Origin: Elgaria multicarinata webbii
Taxonomy: Eukaryota > Chordata > Lepidosauria > Squamata > Anguidae
Direction of reading: 5' to 3'
DNA: 64,000 nt
Assembly (NCBI RefSeq): GCF_023053635.1
Contig: NC_086172.1
Coordinates: forward strand, 14,227,501 to 14,291,500
Part shown: one piece after another, positions 1-11,021 of the stretch
Layout of the letters: each line of letters starts with the position of its first letter
How positions within the stretch are numbered: the stretch's first letter is position 1
Translations under genes and position numbers: made by a program
The notes under the pieces: generated by a model
Database searches by the model: none
What the model was told of the DNA's origin: nothing
Seen by the model: the letters and a program-made list of their open reading frames with translations, nothing else

Positions 1-738
1 GTATGGACTGAGCAGTATGGCCATTGCATTCTGGTAGATGACCCCACAAAATAAAACTACGTTTGCTCAGTAAGTCACGTAGGAGGTGACCGCTGCAACT
101 GATGGTGTTGACATTTAAACAACAGAACTTTCTGTACCCAATATACAAAATGTGAATCGTCTCTCAAAGTACAAGGAACATTCCTTTATTTCTTGGGACA
201 TCGCATTGCGCCACTCCCTAAAGCTCAGTCATTCAGATGATTATTGCAGCTACATTTGATAGCTTGAATGTGAAACAGCTTTGATCAGTACTCATGTGCT
301 GCATCATTATAGATCATTGTCTCTTGTCTCAAGCAATTACCCGACAAAGGAAACCAACTTCAGCAATGATGAGCCTACCACCTCTCTTAGGATGGCTGCC
401 ACTTGATAGGGATGTCCAAGGGGGAAATGTTCTGTTATTACATTTGGTTTTGTCCTTAAAACCTCAATCCATTCGTTCAATTTGTTACAATGGCATTTGT
501 TTCGTCATGTCTGCCATATTTATCATTTCCGTTTGTTTTCGTTTCCCGTTGATTGTGTTTTCCACCCAGCTGGCATGCTGAGTTCAGGCACCTTACTATC
601 CCCACCTCCCAGGGATAATGCCTGCCAAATTTCAGACCTTAGTAAGGCTCCCAGTTTTAAAAGGCATGCAGACATAGCCTAATTACTATCTAAACTAATA
701 GGAAGGAAGAAAAAACCTCTCAACATGGTGGAGGAGCA
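1..738. other. Unassigned sequence at the left edge
   Basis: No gene, exon or repeat recognised. By synteny the 3' end of AGAP1 could lie nearby, but no AGAP1 coding segment was found. Confidence 0.4.
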
Positions 739-746
739 GTTATGCA

Positions 747-1054
747 TAGGGTGACCCTATAAAAAGGAGGACAGGGCTCCTGTATCTTTAACAGTTGTAT
801 TGAAAAGGGAATTTCAGCAGGTGTGCTTTGTATGTATGGAGAACCTGGGGAAATTCCCTCTTCATCACAACAGTTTAACTGCCCTCTTTTAAATCTGGTC
901 ACTCTAGTATAGCTCCTGCACATTTAACTGTTGTGATGAAGAGGGAATTTCACCAGGTTCTCCATATATACAAATGACACCTGCTAAAATTCCCTTTTCT
1001 ATGCAACTGTTAAAGATACAGGAGCCCAGTCCTCCTTTTCATAGGGTCACCCTA
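747..1054. mobile_element. hAT-like palindromic MITE, 308 bp, with 8-bp target duplication
   Basis: The element begins TAGGGTGACCCTAT and ends with its reverse complement ATAGGGTCACCCTA. Flanking 8-mers GTTATGCA (739-746) and GGTATGCA (1055-1062) match at 7 of 8 positions, the duplication length of hAT transposons, and the TAGGG terminus fits that superfamily. Nearly the whole length is an inverted repeat: each half carries the same GCTCCTG, AACAGTTG and GGGAATTTCA blocks. There is no coding capacity. A related diverged copy lies at 47913-48075. Confidence 0.8.
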
Positions 1055-1446
1055 GGTATGCAGGCAGACCTGAGTGTCACAGTAAAACAGCACAATTTGC
1101 AAGAGCTGTGCACCAGCTTAAACTGACATTTGCAAAGATGCCCAGGGACAGTCCGGCCGGGGTGCCAGTCTGGAGCAGCAGCATTTGCAAGGTCACAGAA
1201 CTGGGCAGGCAGGCAGGCAGACCTGGGCAATAAGCGGAAGCAAAGGGTGGAGGAACAGCCAGGTGGGGAGACCATGAGCTTCTCTACGCAAGAGATTTAC
1301 AGCACACTCACGACTGGCCTCTCACAGAACTTTGTGGGTTCATTTCACAGCACTGTCAGCATCCAGGGCCCTTCCTGTGCTGTGTCATGGAAATTGTGGG
1401 TTTAAAAACCCAGAGATAATTTGGGAGTATCTGGGAAATCACACCA

Positions 1447-1893
1447 TTTATTTATTTATTTCATTTGTATCCCACCCTATATGATTAGGATCTCAGGGTG
1501 GCATACATATAAAAGCATACAGTATAAAACAATAAATATACACAGCTAAAAACAAAACATGAACCGAGTTAAAACAATATAGAATTTAAAAGCAGTAAAA
1601 GCGGTTAAAACAATGTGCCCTCTTAGTGAGTTTAACCATTAAAGGCTTTGTTAAAAAGCCGTGTTTTTACTTGGCATTGAAATGAAATCAGTGTTGGCAT
1701 CAGTCAGGCCTCCAAGGGGAGGGCATTCCACAGTCGGGGTGCCACCACAGAGAAGGCCCTCTCCCTTGTCCCATCATGTGTTGTGCTGGTGGGATGCAGA
1801 GAAGGGCTCCTCCAACAGATCTCAAGTCTCGGGCAGGCATATATAAGGAGAGGCGCGCCCTCAAGTATTGAGGTCCCAGCATGTGATCTCGGC
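1447..1893 (-). mobile_element. LINE 3' end (CR1/L2/L3-type), minus strand
   Basis: Read on the minus strand, the segment encodes the end of the reverse-transcriptase ORF (YMPARDLRSVGGALL followed by a decayed WNALP-type region) and continues into an A/T-rich 3' UTR ending in a TTTATTTATTTATTT tail. The same protein motif recurs in the copy at 59782-60240. 5'-truncated and frame-broken. Confidence 0.7.
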
Positions 1894-2639
1894 ATTGTGC
1901 TATAATTATGCCACCAGGTGGGGCTGTCTCATTGAAGTGAATTGAGCACATAGAGCTAACAGACAGAAGAAGTATTCAACTTCAAACCAGAAATGCAGCC
2001 CATGTAATGGTGCCGATCACATCCAAAAAATAAAGCAGATGCTGAAAACCATGGTAAGACAGCACTATTTTTTAAAAACGTAGAGAAGCCACTAGACACT
2101 CCACTAAAGCCGCAAGTCACTCCTTGTAGAGGTCTCTGAGAGGTGCACTTCTGAATTGGCAAGCAATGATATGTAATTAGAGGTACTGATAAGTATTTGT
2201 CTGTTAAAGCAGTTGCCCTTGTAGCTAAGATTAGTTCACAAATTCTGAGTAATAGCTTAATAGACTGTAGGGGTGATGGAGTATAATTTATAGGCTAGTT
2301 TTACACAGGGCCGGCCCTAGGATAAATAGCACCCTGGGTGAGGAGTGCCTTTGGGGGCGCCTGGTGCAGGTGTGATGTCCACGGAGAACAACATTGCTCA
2401 AAGCCTTGATCTCTCAGCCACTGTGCTACAGTTTGCACAAGACAAAGTTTGAAAAGCCACATTCTGAGCAGTGACCCTACTACGTGCTCTGCAACACAGC
2501 AGAACTATCACTAGTTTCACTTATTTGTTTTGTTTTGTAGCAGTTCCAATTCTCTATTTTAGAATATCTGTTATTTTTATCTTTAAAAATAATAAAGAAA
2601 AGTTATAAATAAAGGGCTGGCCAGCTGACTTATTACATC
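1894..2639. other. Unassigned sequence
   Basis: Nothing firmly recognised. ACAGGGCCGGCCCTAGG near 2306 resembles a hAT-type terminus but no partner end was found. Confidence 0.4.
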
Positions 2640-3560
2640 TGAGGGCTGGAAGACTGTTTGAGAGGCGTGTCCTGCTGCAGCCTGACTGCGTTTGTTTTAG
2701 CCCCACCCCTCTCTGCAGGTATTCTACTCTCAAGAGGGCTGCAAACACCAGCCAAAGGGCTGCCGGCCGCCGTTGGCGGAAAGCCATCAAAGAAGAAATT
2801 GCTACCAGTAAGAAGAGCCTAGTATGGGCAATGCCTGCAAGAGAGAGGAACGCTGCCACCACCTGGGGAGAAGGGAGAGCCATTACTTGTTGCTGCTGCC
2901 TGCCTGCCTGCTGCTGCTGCCCCTTTTCTCCCCCTTTTTCTGTGGGTCTCAAACTATGTGCCTGGCAGGGGGGAGACAGAGCTGGGAGGGGGGATCTCAG
3001 GGGGACCCAATCAGTGTGGTGACAGGTAGAGGGAGATACGGTGTTGTGAGGAGGACTTGACAGGTAAGGGGAATGCAGCCCAGACAATTAACGGCTGTGC
3101 CGTGCTTCTTGCACACGCAGGTTTGTTGGTTGCCTGGTCAGCCAGCCCTCAGGCCTCCAGATGCTGGTTTTAAATGCCAGATCGGTGCATAATATGACCT
3201 CCCTCATCCACGACTTAATTGTGGATGAGGCAGCCAACCTGGCATGTATAACCGAGACCTGGGTGAGTGAGCATGGAGAAGTCAGTCTCTCCCAGCTATA
3301 CCCACCTAGCATCAGGGTAGATGTGAGTTACTGTGGTTTATAGGAATTCCATCTCCCTCTGCAGGCTCCCTGTTCATGGGACTACAGGTCTGGAGTGTTT
3401 GCACCTAGTGTTGGGTAAGCGGGACAGATTGGAGATTCTGTTGGTGTACTGCCCACCCCGCTGCTCAACAGACTCCCTAGGTGAGCTGACGGAGGTGGTC
3501 ATGGCTGCACTACTGAGATCACCTAGACTGCTGGTTCTAGGGGATGTCAACATTCCAAAT
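2640..3560 (+). mobile_element. L3-type LINE A, 5' region and endonuclease start (outer element of a nest)
   Basis: From about 3160 this encodes the N-terminal half of an apurinic-type endonuclease: VLNARSVHNMTSLIHDL, CITETWVSEHG, then after a frame break VYRNSISLCRL and [11 protein letters not shown] (GD-N metal/catalytic motif). Sequence before 3160, including a GGCTGTGCCGTGCTTCTTGC block, looks like the element's 5' UTR, so this copy may be long. It is cut at 3560 by a CR1 insertion and resumes in frame at about 5803. The left boundary is approximate. Confidence 0.75.
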
Positions 3561-4104
3561 TGTGTGAGGTACTGGTTCCTCTCTGTTCTGCCCTGGTTAG
3601 GCCTCATCTTGAGGATTATGGCCAGTTCTGGGCTCTACAATTCAAGAAGGACGCAGACAAGCTGGAGCGTGTTCAGAGGAGGGCAACCAGGATGATCAGG
3701 GGTCTGGAAACAAAGCCCTATGAAGAGAGACTGAAAGAACTGGGCATGTTTAGCCTGGAGAAGAGAAGATTGAGGAGAGACATGAAAGCACTCTTCAAAT
3801 ACTTGAAAGCTTGTCACACAGAGGAGGGCCAAGATCTATTCTCAATCCTCCCAGAGTGCAGGACACGGAATAACGGGCTCAAGTTACAGGAAGCCAGATT
3901 CCGGCTGGACATAAGGAAAAACTTCCTGACAGTTAGAGCAGTATGACAATGAAACCAGTTACCTAGGGAGGTTGTGGGCTCCTCCACACTAGAGGCCTTC
4001 AAGAGGCAGCTGGACAACCATCTGTCAGGAATACTTTAAGGTGAATTCCTGCATTGAGCAGGGGGTTGGATTCGATGGCCTTATAGGCCCCTTCCAACTC
4101 TACT
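3561..4104 (+). mobile_element. CR1 LINE 3' end inserted in LINE A (first part)
   Basis: Encodes the CR1 C-terminal peptide: [64 protein letters not shown], then the CR1 3' UTR with GCATTGAGCAGGGGGTTGGA and CCTTCCAACTCTAC. It breaks off just before the terminal ATTCTATG repeats because a second LINE has inserted; the missing tail is found at 5792-5803. Confidence 0.85.
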
Positions 4105-5746
4105 AGATCCTTGCCCTTCCTGGCTTATAAAAGCTGCCAGAGGGGGACTGGCTGAGTGGGTAAGCGGAGTGGTCAATGCCTCCCTTCGCCAAGGTAGGGT
4201 GCCAGCCTGCTTGAAGGAAGCAGTGGTAAGACCCACACTGAAAAAGTGCTCCTTGGCCCCCACTGTATTGGATAACTACTGGCCAGTCTTCAACATCCCA
4301 TTTTTGGGCAGGGTATTGGAGCGTGTGGTGGCCTCCCAACTCCAGGGATTCCTGGATGAAACGGATTATCTAGATCCATTTCAATCTGGCTTCAGGCCTG
4401 GTTATGGGACAGAAACAGCTTTGGTCGCCTTGGTGGATGATCTTCGCCGGGAACTGGACAGGGGGAGTGTGTCCCTGCTGGTTCTGCTGGACCTCTCAGC
4501 GGCGTTCGATACCATCGACCATGGTATCTTTCTGGGCCACCTTGCTGTGATGGGACTTGGAGGCACTGTTTTACAGTGGCCCCATTCCTTCCTGGATTGA
4601 CAGACCCAGAAGGTGGTACTGGGGGACTCCTGTTTGACTCCTTGGCCGTTGGCCTGTGGAGTCCCTCAGGGCTCTGTTTTGTCCCCCATGCTATTTAACA
4701 TATACATGAAACCGTTGGGAGAGATTATCCGGAGTTGTGGGGTACGCTGATGACACCCAACTCTACTACTCCTTTCCACCCAATTCCAAGGAAGCGGTTT
4801 CTGTGCTAAACCGGTGTCTGTTGGCAGTAATGGATTGGATGAGGGCGAACAAATTGAAGCTTAATCCAGATAAGCCAGAGGTGCTCCTGGTCAGTCAAAA
4901 TGCAGATCAGGGAATAGGGATTCAGCTTGTGTTGGATGGGGTTACACTCCCCCTGAAGACACAGATCCGCAGCCTGGGTGTACTTCTGGATTCAGCCCTG
5001 AGCCTGGGTGCCCAGGTTTCGGTGGTGGCCAGGAGTGCATTTGCACAGTTAAAGCTAGTGCGCCAGCTGCGCCTGTTCCTAGAGATGTCGGACCTGGCCA
5101 CGGTGACACATGCCTTAATTATATCCCGATTGGATTACTGTAACACGCTCTACGTGGGGCTGCCTTTGAAGAGTGTTCGGAAACTCCAGCTGGTTCAAAG
5201 AGCTCCAGCCAGATTGTTGACCGGGGCTGGTTACAGGGAGCAGAAAACTCCCCTGTTAAAACAGCTCCACTGGCTTCCAGTCTGTTTCCAGGCACAATTC
5301 AAAGTGCTGGTTATGACCTATAAAGCCCTAGATGGCTCGGGTCCAGGTTATTTGAAAGACTGTATTCTCCCTTATGAGCCTGCCTGTGGTTTAAGATCTT
5401 CTGGAGAAGCCCTTCTTTCAGTCCCACCATCTTCACAGGCACGCTCGGTGGGAACATGGGAGAGGGCCTTCTCAGTGGCTGCTCCAGTGCTCTGGAACTC
5501 TCTTCCTGTGGAAGCTAGGCTGGCTCCCTCCTTGATGGACTTTCGGAAGCAGGCTAAAACGTTTTTGTTCCAGCAGGCCTTTGGAGAATAATCTGACCCT
5601 CCATCTATGTTAATGTCTTATAATTTTGTTGGGTATTTTAAATGTTGATGGTTTTGTTTCTCCCTCCCCCCCCTTCATGTATGTTTTAAACTTTGTAAGG
5701 CCACCTTGAGGCCCAGCATTGGGCAAAAGGCGGGATACAAATAAAT

Positions 5747-5791
<45 letters not shown>
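4105..5791 (+). mobile_element. L3-type LINE B, 3' half with reverse transcriptase (innermost element)
   Basis: 5'-truncated LINE beginning in the linker before the reverse transcriptase (DPCPSWLIKAA). It encodes RT motifs in order: ACLKEAVVRPTLKK, FQSGFRPGYGTETALVALVDDL, LLDLSAAFDTIDHG, a PQGS turn and the catalytic YADD near 4741, followed by NPDKPEVLLVS and the thumb/C-terminal region to LFQQAFGE at about 5588. There are frame breaks near 4600 and 4735. The 3' UTR ends GGCGGGATACAAATAAAT and a pure (ATC)15 tail at 5747-5791. Confidence 0.88.
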
Positions 5792-5803
5792 TATGATTCT
5801 ATG
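5792..5803 (+). mobile_element. CR1 3' terminus, second part of the interrupted CR1
   Basis: TATGATTCTATG, the CR1 3'-terminal repeat, sits immediately after the (ATC)n tail of LINE B. Joined to the CR1 segment ending CTCTACTA at about 4104, it completes the usual CR1 end. Confidence 0.75.
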
Positions 5804-6270
5804 CTGATGCTGCCTTATGCAGGGCAGCTCATGATTTCATGGTCTCCATGACTACCATGGGACTGTCCCAACATGCCATCGGCCCAACGCATGTAGCAGG
5901 GCATACTCTTGACCTGGTTTTCACAACTGGACATGAAGATGATCTGAAAGTGGGGGACCTCACATCAGTGCCTTTGTCATGGTCAGATCACTGCCTGCTG
6001 AGGTTTAGACTGAGGTTTAGAGAGTAATTTTGCAATTCTATTTTCAGGAGGTTCTTGTCTAAACTGGACTCTTATTTTTGGTAGGTTTGTATGTATATGG
6101 ACAAGTTTTGGGGCAATATTTGATTGGCGCCTTAGCCACTTCTGTGCAGCCTTCCCATGGCTATCTAGCAGGAAGGATTGTAGCCAAGACTCGTATTTGA
6201 GGGACTTGTTTGTCCATCACCCAATCGTGATCAAGGCAGGTTCTTCAAAGAAACTGGTTTGATGCATGGC
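5803..6270 (+). mobile_element. L3-type LINE A resumed: endonuclease C-terminal part
   Basis: Encodes ADAALCRAAHDFMVSMTTMG, then LSQHAIGPTHVAGHTLDLVF and LSWSDHCLLRFRLRF, the C-terminal half of the same endonuclease (S-D-H catalytic motif). The peptide continues in frame from GDVNIPN at 3560, which shows that the intervening 2.2 kb is a later insertion. Sequence decays after 6030; the right boundary is approximate. Confidence 0.8.
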
Positions 6271-7686
6271 GGCTGGTATTTCAGTTGTTAAAAGGAGTAA
6301 ACAAGTTTGGATAGTCCACAAAGTGCTGGAAATTAGAGCATGTGCATTGCGTCCCAGTCTAGATGACCTCCTTCTCCCAGGCCATTTTGTTACTATGACT
6401 ATGCATCTGGATCACCTGATTGCACCATTATGTGTGAAGACAAATGTCCCCCCAAAATTTTGCTCTTCCCCACTGTTCAAAGCTCACCCCAACCCTTTCT
6501 TTTCTCTCTCCCAATAGGGTCAGAGACACTGATTTTATTGACACCCCCCCCCCTCACTTCCTCACTGCCTATGCACTGAGAAGCCCAGCCCATATCTGCC
6601 AGGACTATCCATGCCTGGCTGCAGCCCCTTTTATGCACTGGTACCCTTGGTTCAGCCACTGAGACAACCAAGCTAGTTCTCCCATTCACTTTGCCTATAT
6701 TTGGTGCTTGGTATGTTTTGCTTAAACACTCTACCAAGTTGATTTCCCCAATTAATGCTTGCCTATCTTAAATCCTTGTGTCTGCTTAATAAATTCCCCT
6801 GGTATTGAAGAAGCCAGTGCATGAGTGTACGTGTGCCATTGGCTAGATGCCCTATTGCCAATGTTAAAAGGTCCCTTAACAAATGTATATCTTGAGAACA
6901 TGCAGAACTTTGTACAGGTGCTTAGAGAGGCACATTTGGTAACAGCTGCTTATTCTTCGGAATATGCTACATTTTGAACATTGATTTTTCAAGGTTTGTA
7001 CACCTGAAAATGACCCCGTTGCCTAGAAACTCTGATTCAAAGCAAAACAATTCCATGGTTTCAGGAGAGGTGGCAACCCCACTCCCAACAGTTTGTCTTG
7101 AACAACCAACAGGTGAAGTGGAATTTGGACCCCTGTTCTGACTATCCCTAGTCGAGTAATCTAGCAACACATCAATCTCATGTGTCCAGTACGCAGTTCC
7201 AGTTGGTGGCAATTCCATTGATTCACCACATATTTCTCAGTGACTCAATTAGCAAGCCAATCAGGCCTAGTGATGGTTCCAATTTATTCATTGGCTGCCA
7301 GTCGCAAACAAATTGGCCCCGACAGTTGAATGTTCACAAGCCAGGTGGAGAAATCTAACCGTATTTATCTTGCGCTGTCCTGCAGCAAGTGCAGCCACAG
7401 CTGTCAAAGTGCAAACCTCTGCTTGAGGTGCAGGGAAACGTCTACTGTTCTGGATTTCATGCAGGTATGAGAATGGTCATGAGATAATAGTGAGAAATGG
7501 CAATAGCCTTCCTCCTCCTGACAAAAGGTGCAAGCTGTAGGGTAAGAGCTGGGCTAATAGCATTATTTATAGCTTGGGAACTGATGAAAAGGCGGCTTTC
7601 ATTAGTTTTACCTGTTGTAATGTTTTTATATATAATTATATTCTTTTTACTTAAGGGAAAAAATAAAATGAAGTTCAGAAATCTAT
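6271..7686. other. Unassigned intergenic sequence
   Basis: No coding segment, RNA gene or classified repeat recognised. Short open frames lack domains. Confidence 0.5.
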
Positions 7687-7694
7687 CCAATTAC

Positions 7695-8796
7695 TAGGTC
7701 TGTGCACCACCTCAGATCCGAACCCTGAATCTAAAGTGGATCGGGGTGATTTGGACCCATCCGAACTGGATCCGAGGCGGTTCAGGAAGCCGAAGCTAAT
7801 TGGCTCCAAAGCTTCGGGCCACTTCAGAGCCAGCCCCACACCCCAGGCCCCCACCAGTCTTCTTACCTGCTGCCTCCATCGCTGCTGCCATTTTGGTTCT
7901 GGCGGCTTCCGGTGCCGCTGCTGGAAATGAAAAGGAGTAGGCCAAATGATTTTAAGATATCATGCGGCCTCTGCTGTGATTAGTGCTTCTATGGCCACCG
8001 TAGTTTGTACCGTAGATTAGTACCTCTATGGCAGTGGTTCTCAACCTCTTTTGCTCCATTCCCCTCATTCACCATTGTTCAGAATATAATTCCCTCCTTC
8101 CCAAGATAGTCTAACTCAAAAGGTGCATTCTAAATAATATGCATATAATATTGAAAATCTTTTATTTTTTTCTAAATAAAAGGGGCACAAGCATGGCCCC
8201 TTTTACATTCTCAGCTCCCATGCTTTGTGTTGCCCCTTTAAATGGGAAGCTTGAAACTTCTAGGATTGCGGGGGAGGGAGGGAAAAGAGAGCAAAGGCTT
8301 GGCTTTTGCAGACGACATGACACTTTTCTGGGACATTTTTAATAACGTGTAGGAAGACATAATCTAAAGAACATCATACTTTGCTGAATAGTGGTCCCAA
8401 TTCCACTCCTGGAACCCTAAAATTCCCCCCCCAGGGGGGAAATTCCCCCCTTGTTAAGAACCCATGCTCTATGGTCACAAACTACAGTGGCCATAGAGGT
8501 ACTAATCAGCAGAGGCCACGCAATATCTTAAAATATTGCGGCCTACTTCCGGAAGCTGCCGGAAGAAAGATGGCATTGGCGATGGAGGCAGCAAGTAAGG
8601 AGACTGGGGGGGGTGCCTTTTCTGGGTGCTGGCTGTGCAGCTGGCACCCAGAAAACTCTGAGTCACCTCGGATGGCCCGAATCTCACCTCAGCTTAGGTG
8701 CTGAGGCGAGTCGGGAACCCCCGAGGCAGATTGGGGCTGCTTCGGAGGCTCCATATCGGCCTCCGAGGCGGATCGGGAAGTGGCTGCACAGCCCTC
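7695..8796. mobile_element. hAT-like non-autonomous DNA transposon, 1102 bp, exact 8-bp target duplication
   Basis: Bounded by perfect CCAATTAC duplications (7687-7694 and 8797-8804). Left end TAGGTCTGTGCA, right end TGCACAGCCCT: short terminal inverted repeats of the TAGGGCTGTGC type shared with the 57052-58779 element. GATCCG-type subterminal motifs recur at both ends, and the middle is palindromic (GCAGAGGCC blocks facing each other). It has no transposase. A second hAT-like element is inserted at 8032-8466. Confidence 0.85.
8032..8466. mobile_element. hAT/Charlie-like element nested in the 7695-8796 element
   Basis: Begins CAGTGGTTCTCAACC, the classic Charlie-type hAT end, and finishes with a diverged inverted copy (TTGTTAAGAACCCATG). 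Perfect 8-bp duplications CTCTATGG flank it (8024-8031 and 8467-8474). 435 bp and non-coding. Its insertion splits the palindromic core of the outer element, so it is the younger insertion. Confidence 0.85.
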
Positions 8797-8977
8797 CCAA
8801 TTACCCTTGTGCAGAATGCAGGTCAGATTTAATTGCAGCAGGTCTTCCCAAAATGTCCCCCCACCCATGTGAGACAAATAGAAATAAACCTCATAATTCT
8901 TTGTGACAGCAAGGGCAGCCCTGGCCATCCCTGCACAGGAGCATCTTCTGTTCCTGGATCAGAACAGGGAGCAGACC

Positions 8978-9077
8978 GAGGACAAAACAGCAGTCTCCTG
9001 TGCAGCAAGGTTTCATACAGCTTTCCCCACCATGGCTGGAGGGTCGGTCTACCTGTTTCGATCTGCCGTATAGCAGG
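8978..9077. repeat. Left arm of a distant inverted repeat
   Basis: About 95 bp (containing TGCAGCAAGGTTTC, TTCCCCACCATGGCTGGA and TTTCGATCTGC) that recurs in reverse complement at 10247-10345 with high similarity. The pair could be arms of one DNA transposon separated by later insertions or two copies of an unknown dispersed repeat. Confidence 0.65.
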
Positions 9078-9496
9078 AGGATCAGTGATGAATGTCAAGA
9101 GGCTCTTCATGCTGGTAGGATCTGGGTTACGGTACCATTATGCTGTGAGACTCGGCAATTATGGTAATTACATTTTTGCCTTCTGTGTACACCTTGATTG
9201 CTTTTTAAATAAAATGGCTACATGCTTTGCAAAGCATAACCCCCTTTTTTTTAGCCTACTTTCCTTGTACTGGAACTGTGGATAGCACTTGTTAGGACCA
9301 ATAATAACAAAGATGACGGCGAATTTGAGTGGTCAAAGTGCTTCATGCATTATCTTGTTCTGGTCCTTTCAACAACCCTGTATGGTAGGTCAATATTTTT
9401 TATTTCCAGATATTGCAGGTGGAGGGAGAGGAGGCTGAGGTTTAGGAATTACAGTCTCTTAGCCATTGGAGTACACCACTTATGGTACTATTTCCA

Positions 9497-10239
9497 TCTA
9501 GGAAATAGAAACCAAAGGCACAGTTACAAGATGGGGGATACTTGGCTCAGCAATACTACAAATGAGAAGGATCTTGGAATTGTTGTAGATCACAAGCTGA
9601 ATATGAGCCAACAATGTGATATGGCTGCAAGAAAGGCAAATGCTATTTTGGGCTGCATTAATAGAAGTATAGCTTCCAAATCGCATGAGCGACTGGTTCC
9701 TCTCTATTTGGTCTTGGTTAGGCCTCATCTAGAGTATTGCGTCCAGTTCTGGGCTCCACAATTCAAGAAGGATGCAGACAAGCTGGAGCGTGTTCAGAGG
9801 AGGGCAACCAGGATGATCAGGGGTCTGGAAACAAAGCCCTATGAAGAGAGACTGAAAGAACTGGGCATGTTTAGCCTGGAGAAGAGGAGATTGAGGGGAG
9901 ACATGATAGCACTCTTCAAATACTTCAAAGGTTGTCACACAGAGGAGGGCCAGGATCTCTTCTCGATCCTCCCAGACTGCAGGACACGGAATAATGGGCT
10001 CAAGTTACTTCCTGACTGTTAGAGCAGTACGACAATGGAACCAGTTACCTAGGGAGGTTGTGGGCTCTCCCACACTAGAGGCATTTAAGAGGCAGCTGGA
10101 CAAGCATCTGTCAGGTGTGCTGTAGGGTGGATTCCTGCATTGAGCAGGGGGTTGGACTCAAGGGCCTTATAGGTCACTTCCAACTCTACTATTCTATGAT
10201 TCTATGATTCTATGATTCTATGATTCTATGATTCTATGA
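9497..10239 (+). mobile_element. CR1 LINE 3' fragment, plus strand
   Basis: 5'-truncated CR1 beginning at GGAAATAGAAACCAAAGGCA and encoding [56 protein letters not shown] and [13 protein letters not shown] deletion of about 40 bp relative to sister copies removes the segment encoding [11 protein letters not shown] near 10007. The 3' UTR ends in about six ATTCTATG repeats at 10191-10239, diagnostic of CR1. Confidence 0.92.
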
Positions 10240-10246
10240 CAGAATA

Positions 10247-10345
10247 GCCAGCAGATCGAAAGAGGTAGACTGACCTTCCAGCCATGGTGGGGAAGGCTGA
10301 ACGAAACCTTGCTGCACGGGACACTGCTCTTTTGTGCACTGCCCA
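10247..10345. repeat. Right arm of a distant inverted repeat
   Basis: Reverse-complement partner of 8978-9077 (CAGATCGAAAGAGGTAGAC, CCATGGTGGGGAAGG, CCTTGCTGCACGGG). It directly abuts the 3' end of the CR1 at 10239, which suggests the CR1 landed next to this arm. Confidence 0.65.
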
Positions 10346-10446
10346 GAGAGTAAGCCTATGCGGCAGAGTCTTGCTATTTACTGTTTTACTCTGTACAGCA
10401 CCATGTACATTGATGGTGCTATATAAATAAATAATAATAATAATAA
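10346..10446 (+). mobile_element. L2-type LINE 3' end
   Basis: Contains the L2-like 3' terminus TCTGTACAGCACCATGTACA, GATGGTGCTATATAAATAAA and an (AAT)n tail. A sister fragment with the same core lies at 46150-46334. Only the terminal ~100 bp remains. Confidence 0.7.
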
Positions 10447-10493
10447 TGGGCAGTATAAAAATGAAATAAATAAATAAATGTTATGTATATCAT

Positions 10494-10724
10494 TTTATTT
10501 ATTTATTTATTTATTACATTTATATCCCTTTCCTCCAAGGCCCCCAAGGTGACGTAAATAATCCCCCTCCTCTCCATTTCTATCCTCACAACAACCTTGT
10601 GAGGTAGGTTGGGCTGAGAGGTTGCGACTGGCCCAAAGTCACCCATTGAGCTTCCATGGCCGAGTGGGGACTAGAACCCGGAACTCCTGACATCCAGTCC
10701 AACACTCTAGCCACTACACCATGT
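10494..10724 (-). mobile_element. MIR-like tRNA-derived SINE, minus strand
   Basis: On the plus strand it reads CATTTCTATCCTCACAACAA, TGTGAGGTAGGTTGGGCTGA, CCCAAAGTCACCC, GGGGACTAGAACCCGG and TAGCCACTACACCATG. This is the reverse complement of the MIR layout: tRNA-like head with a B-box-like GGGTTCTAGTCC, then the conserved core. A TTTATTTATTT tail is at the left. Confidence 0.75.
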
Positions 10725-11021
10725 TATTAGAAACTATTTGATCACGTGTGTTATTTTTGTGTTTTTACTCATCCTTAAAGAAGCTTAAGAGAGTTTGCAC
10801 AAAGTTCTTTCATTTTGATGAACAAAACCCTCTGAATTAGGCCTTGCTAAGGAAGAAACGTGACTTGAGCAAACTCTTCATTTTAAAAATTATTTATTTC
10901 TCAAATAACATTATAATGATATCTAAAATTAATTCTCTCATTTCTTTTATTGCCAGGTAGAGGTTGCATTATTTTTAAAAAAATCTCCATGAGGAATTAC
11001 AACTATTTTACAATTTATGTG

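Noticed and set aside
2306-2640. hAT-type transposon starting ACAGGGCCGGCCCTAGG
   Set aside because: No matching inverted terminus or target duplication could be found nearby; a similar lone end near 12486 also lacks a partner.
9345-10022. A 225-residue open frame that looks like a gene
   Set aside because: It is the C-terminal part of a CR1 reverse-transcriptase ORF, ending at a CR1 3' UTR with ATTCTATG repeats.
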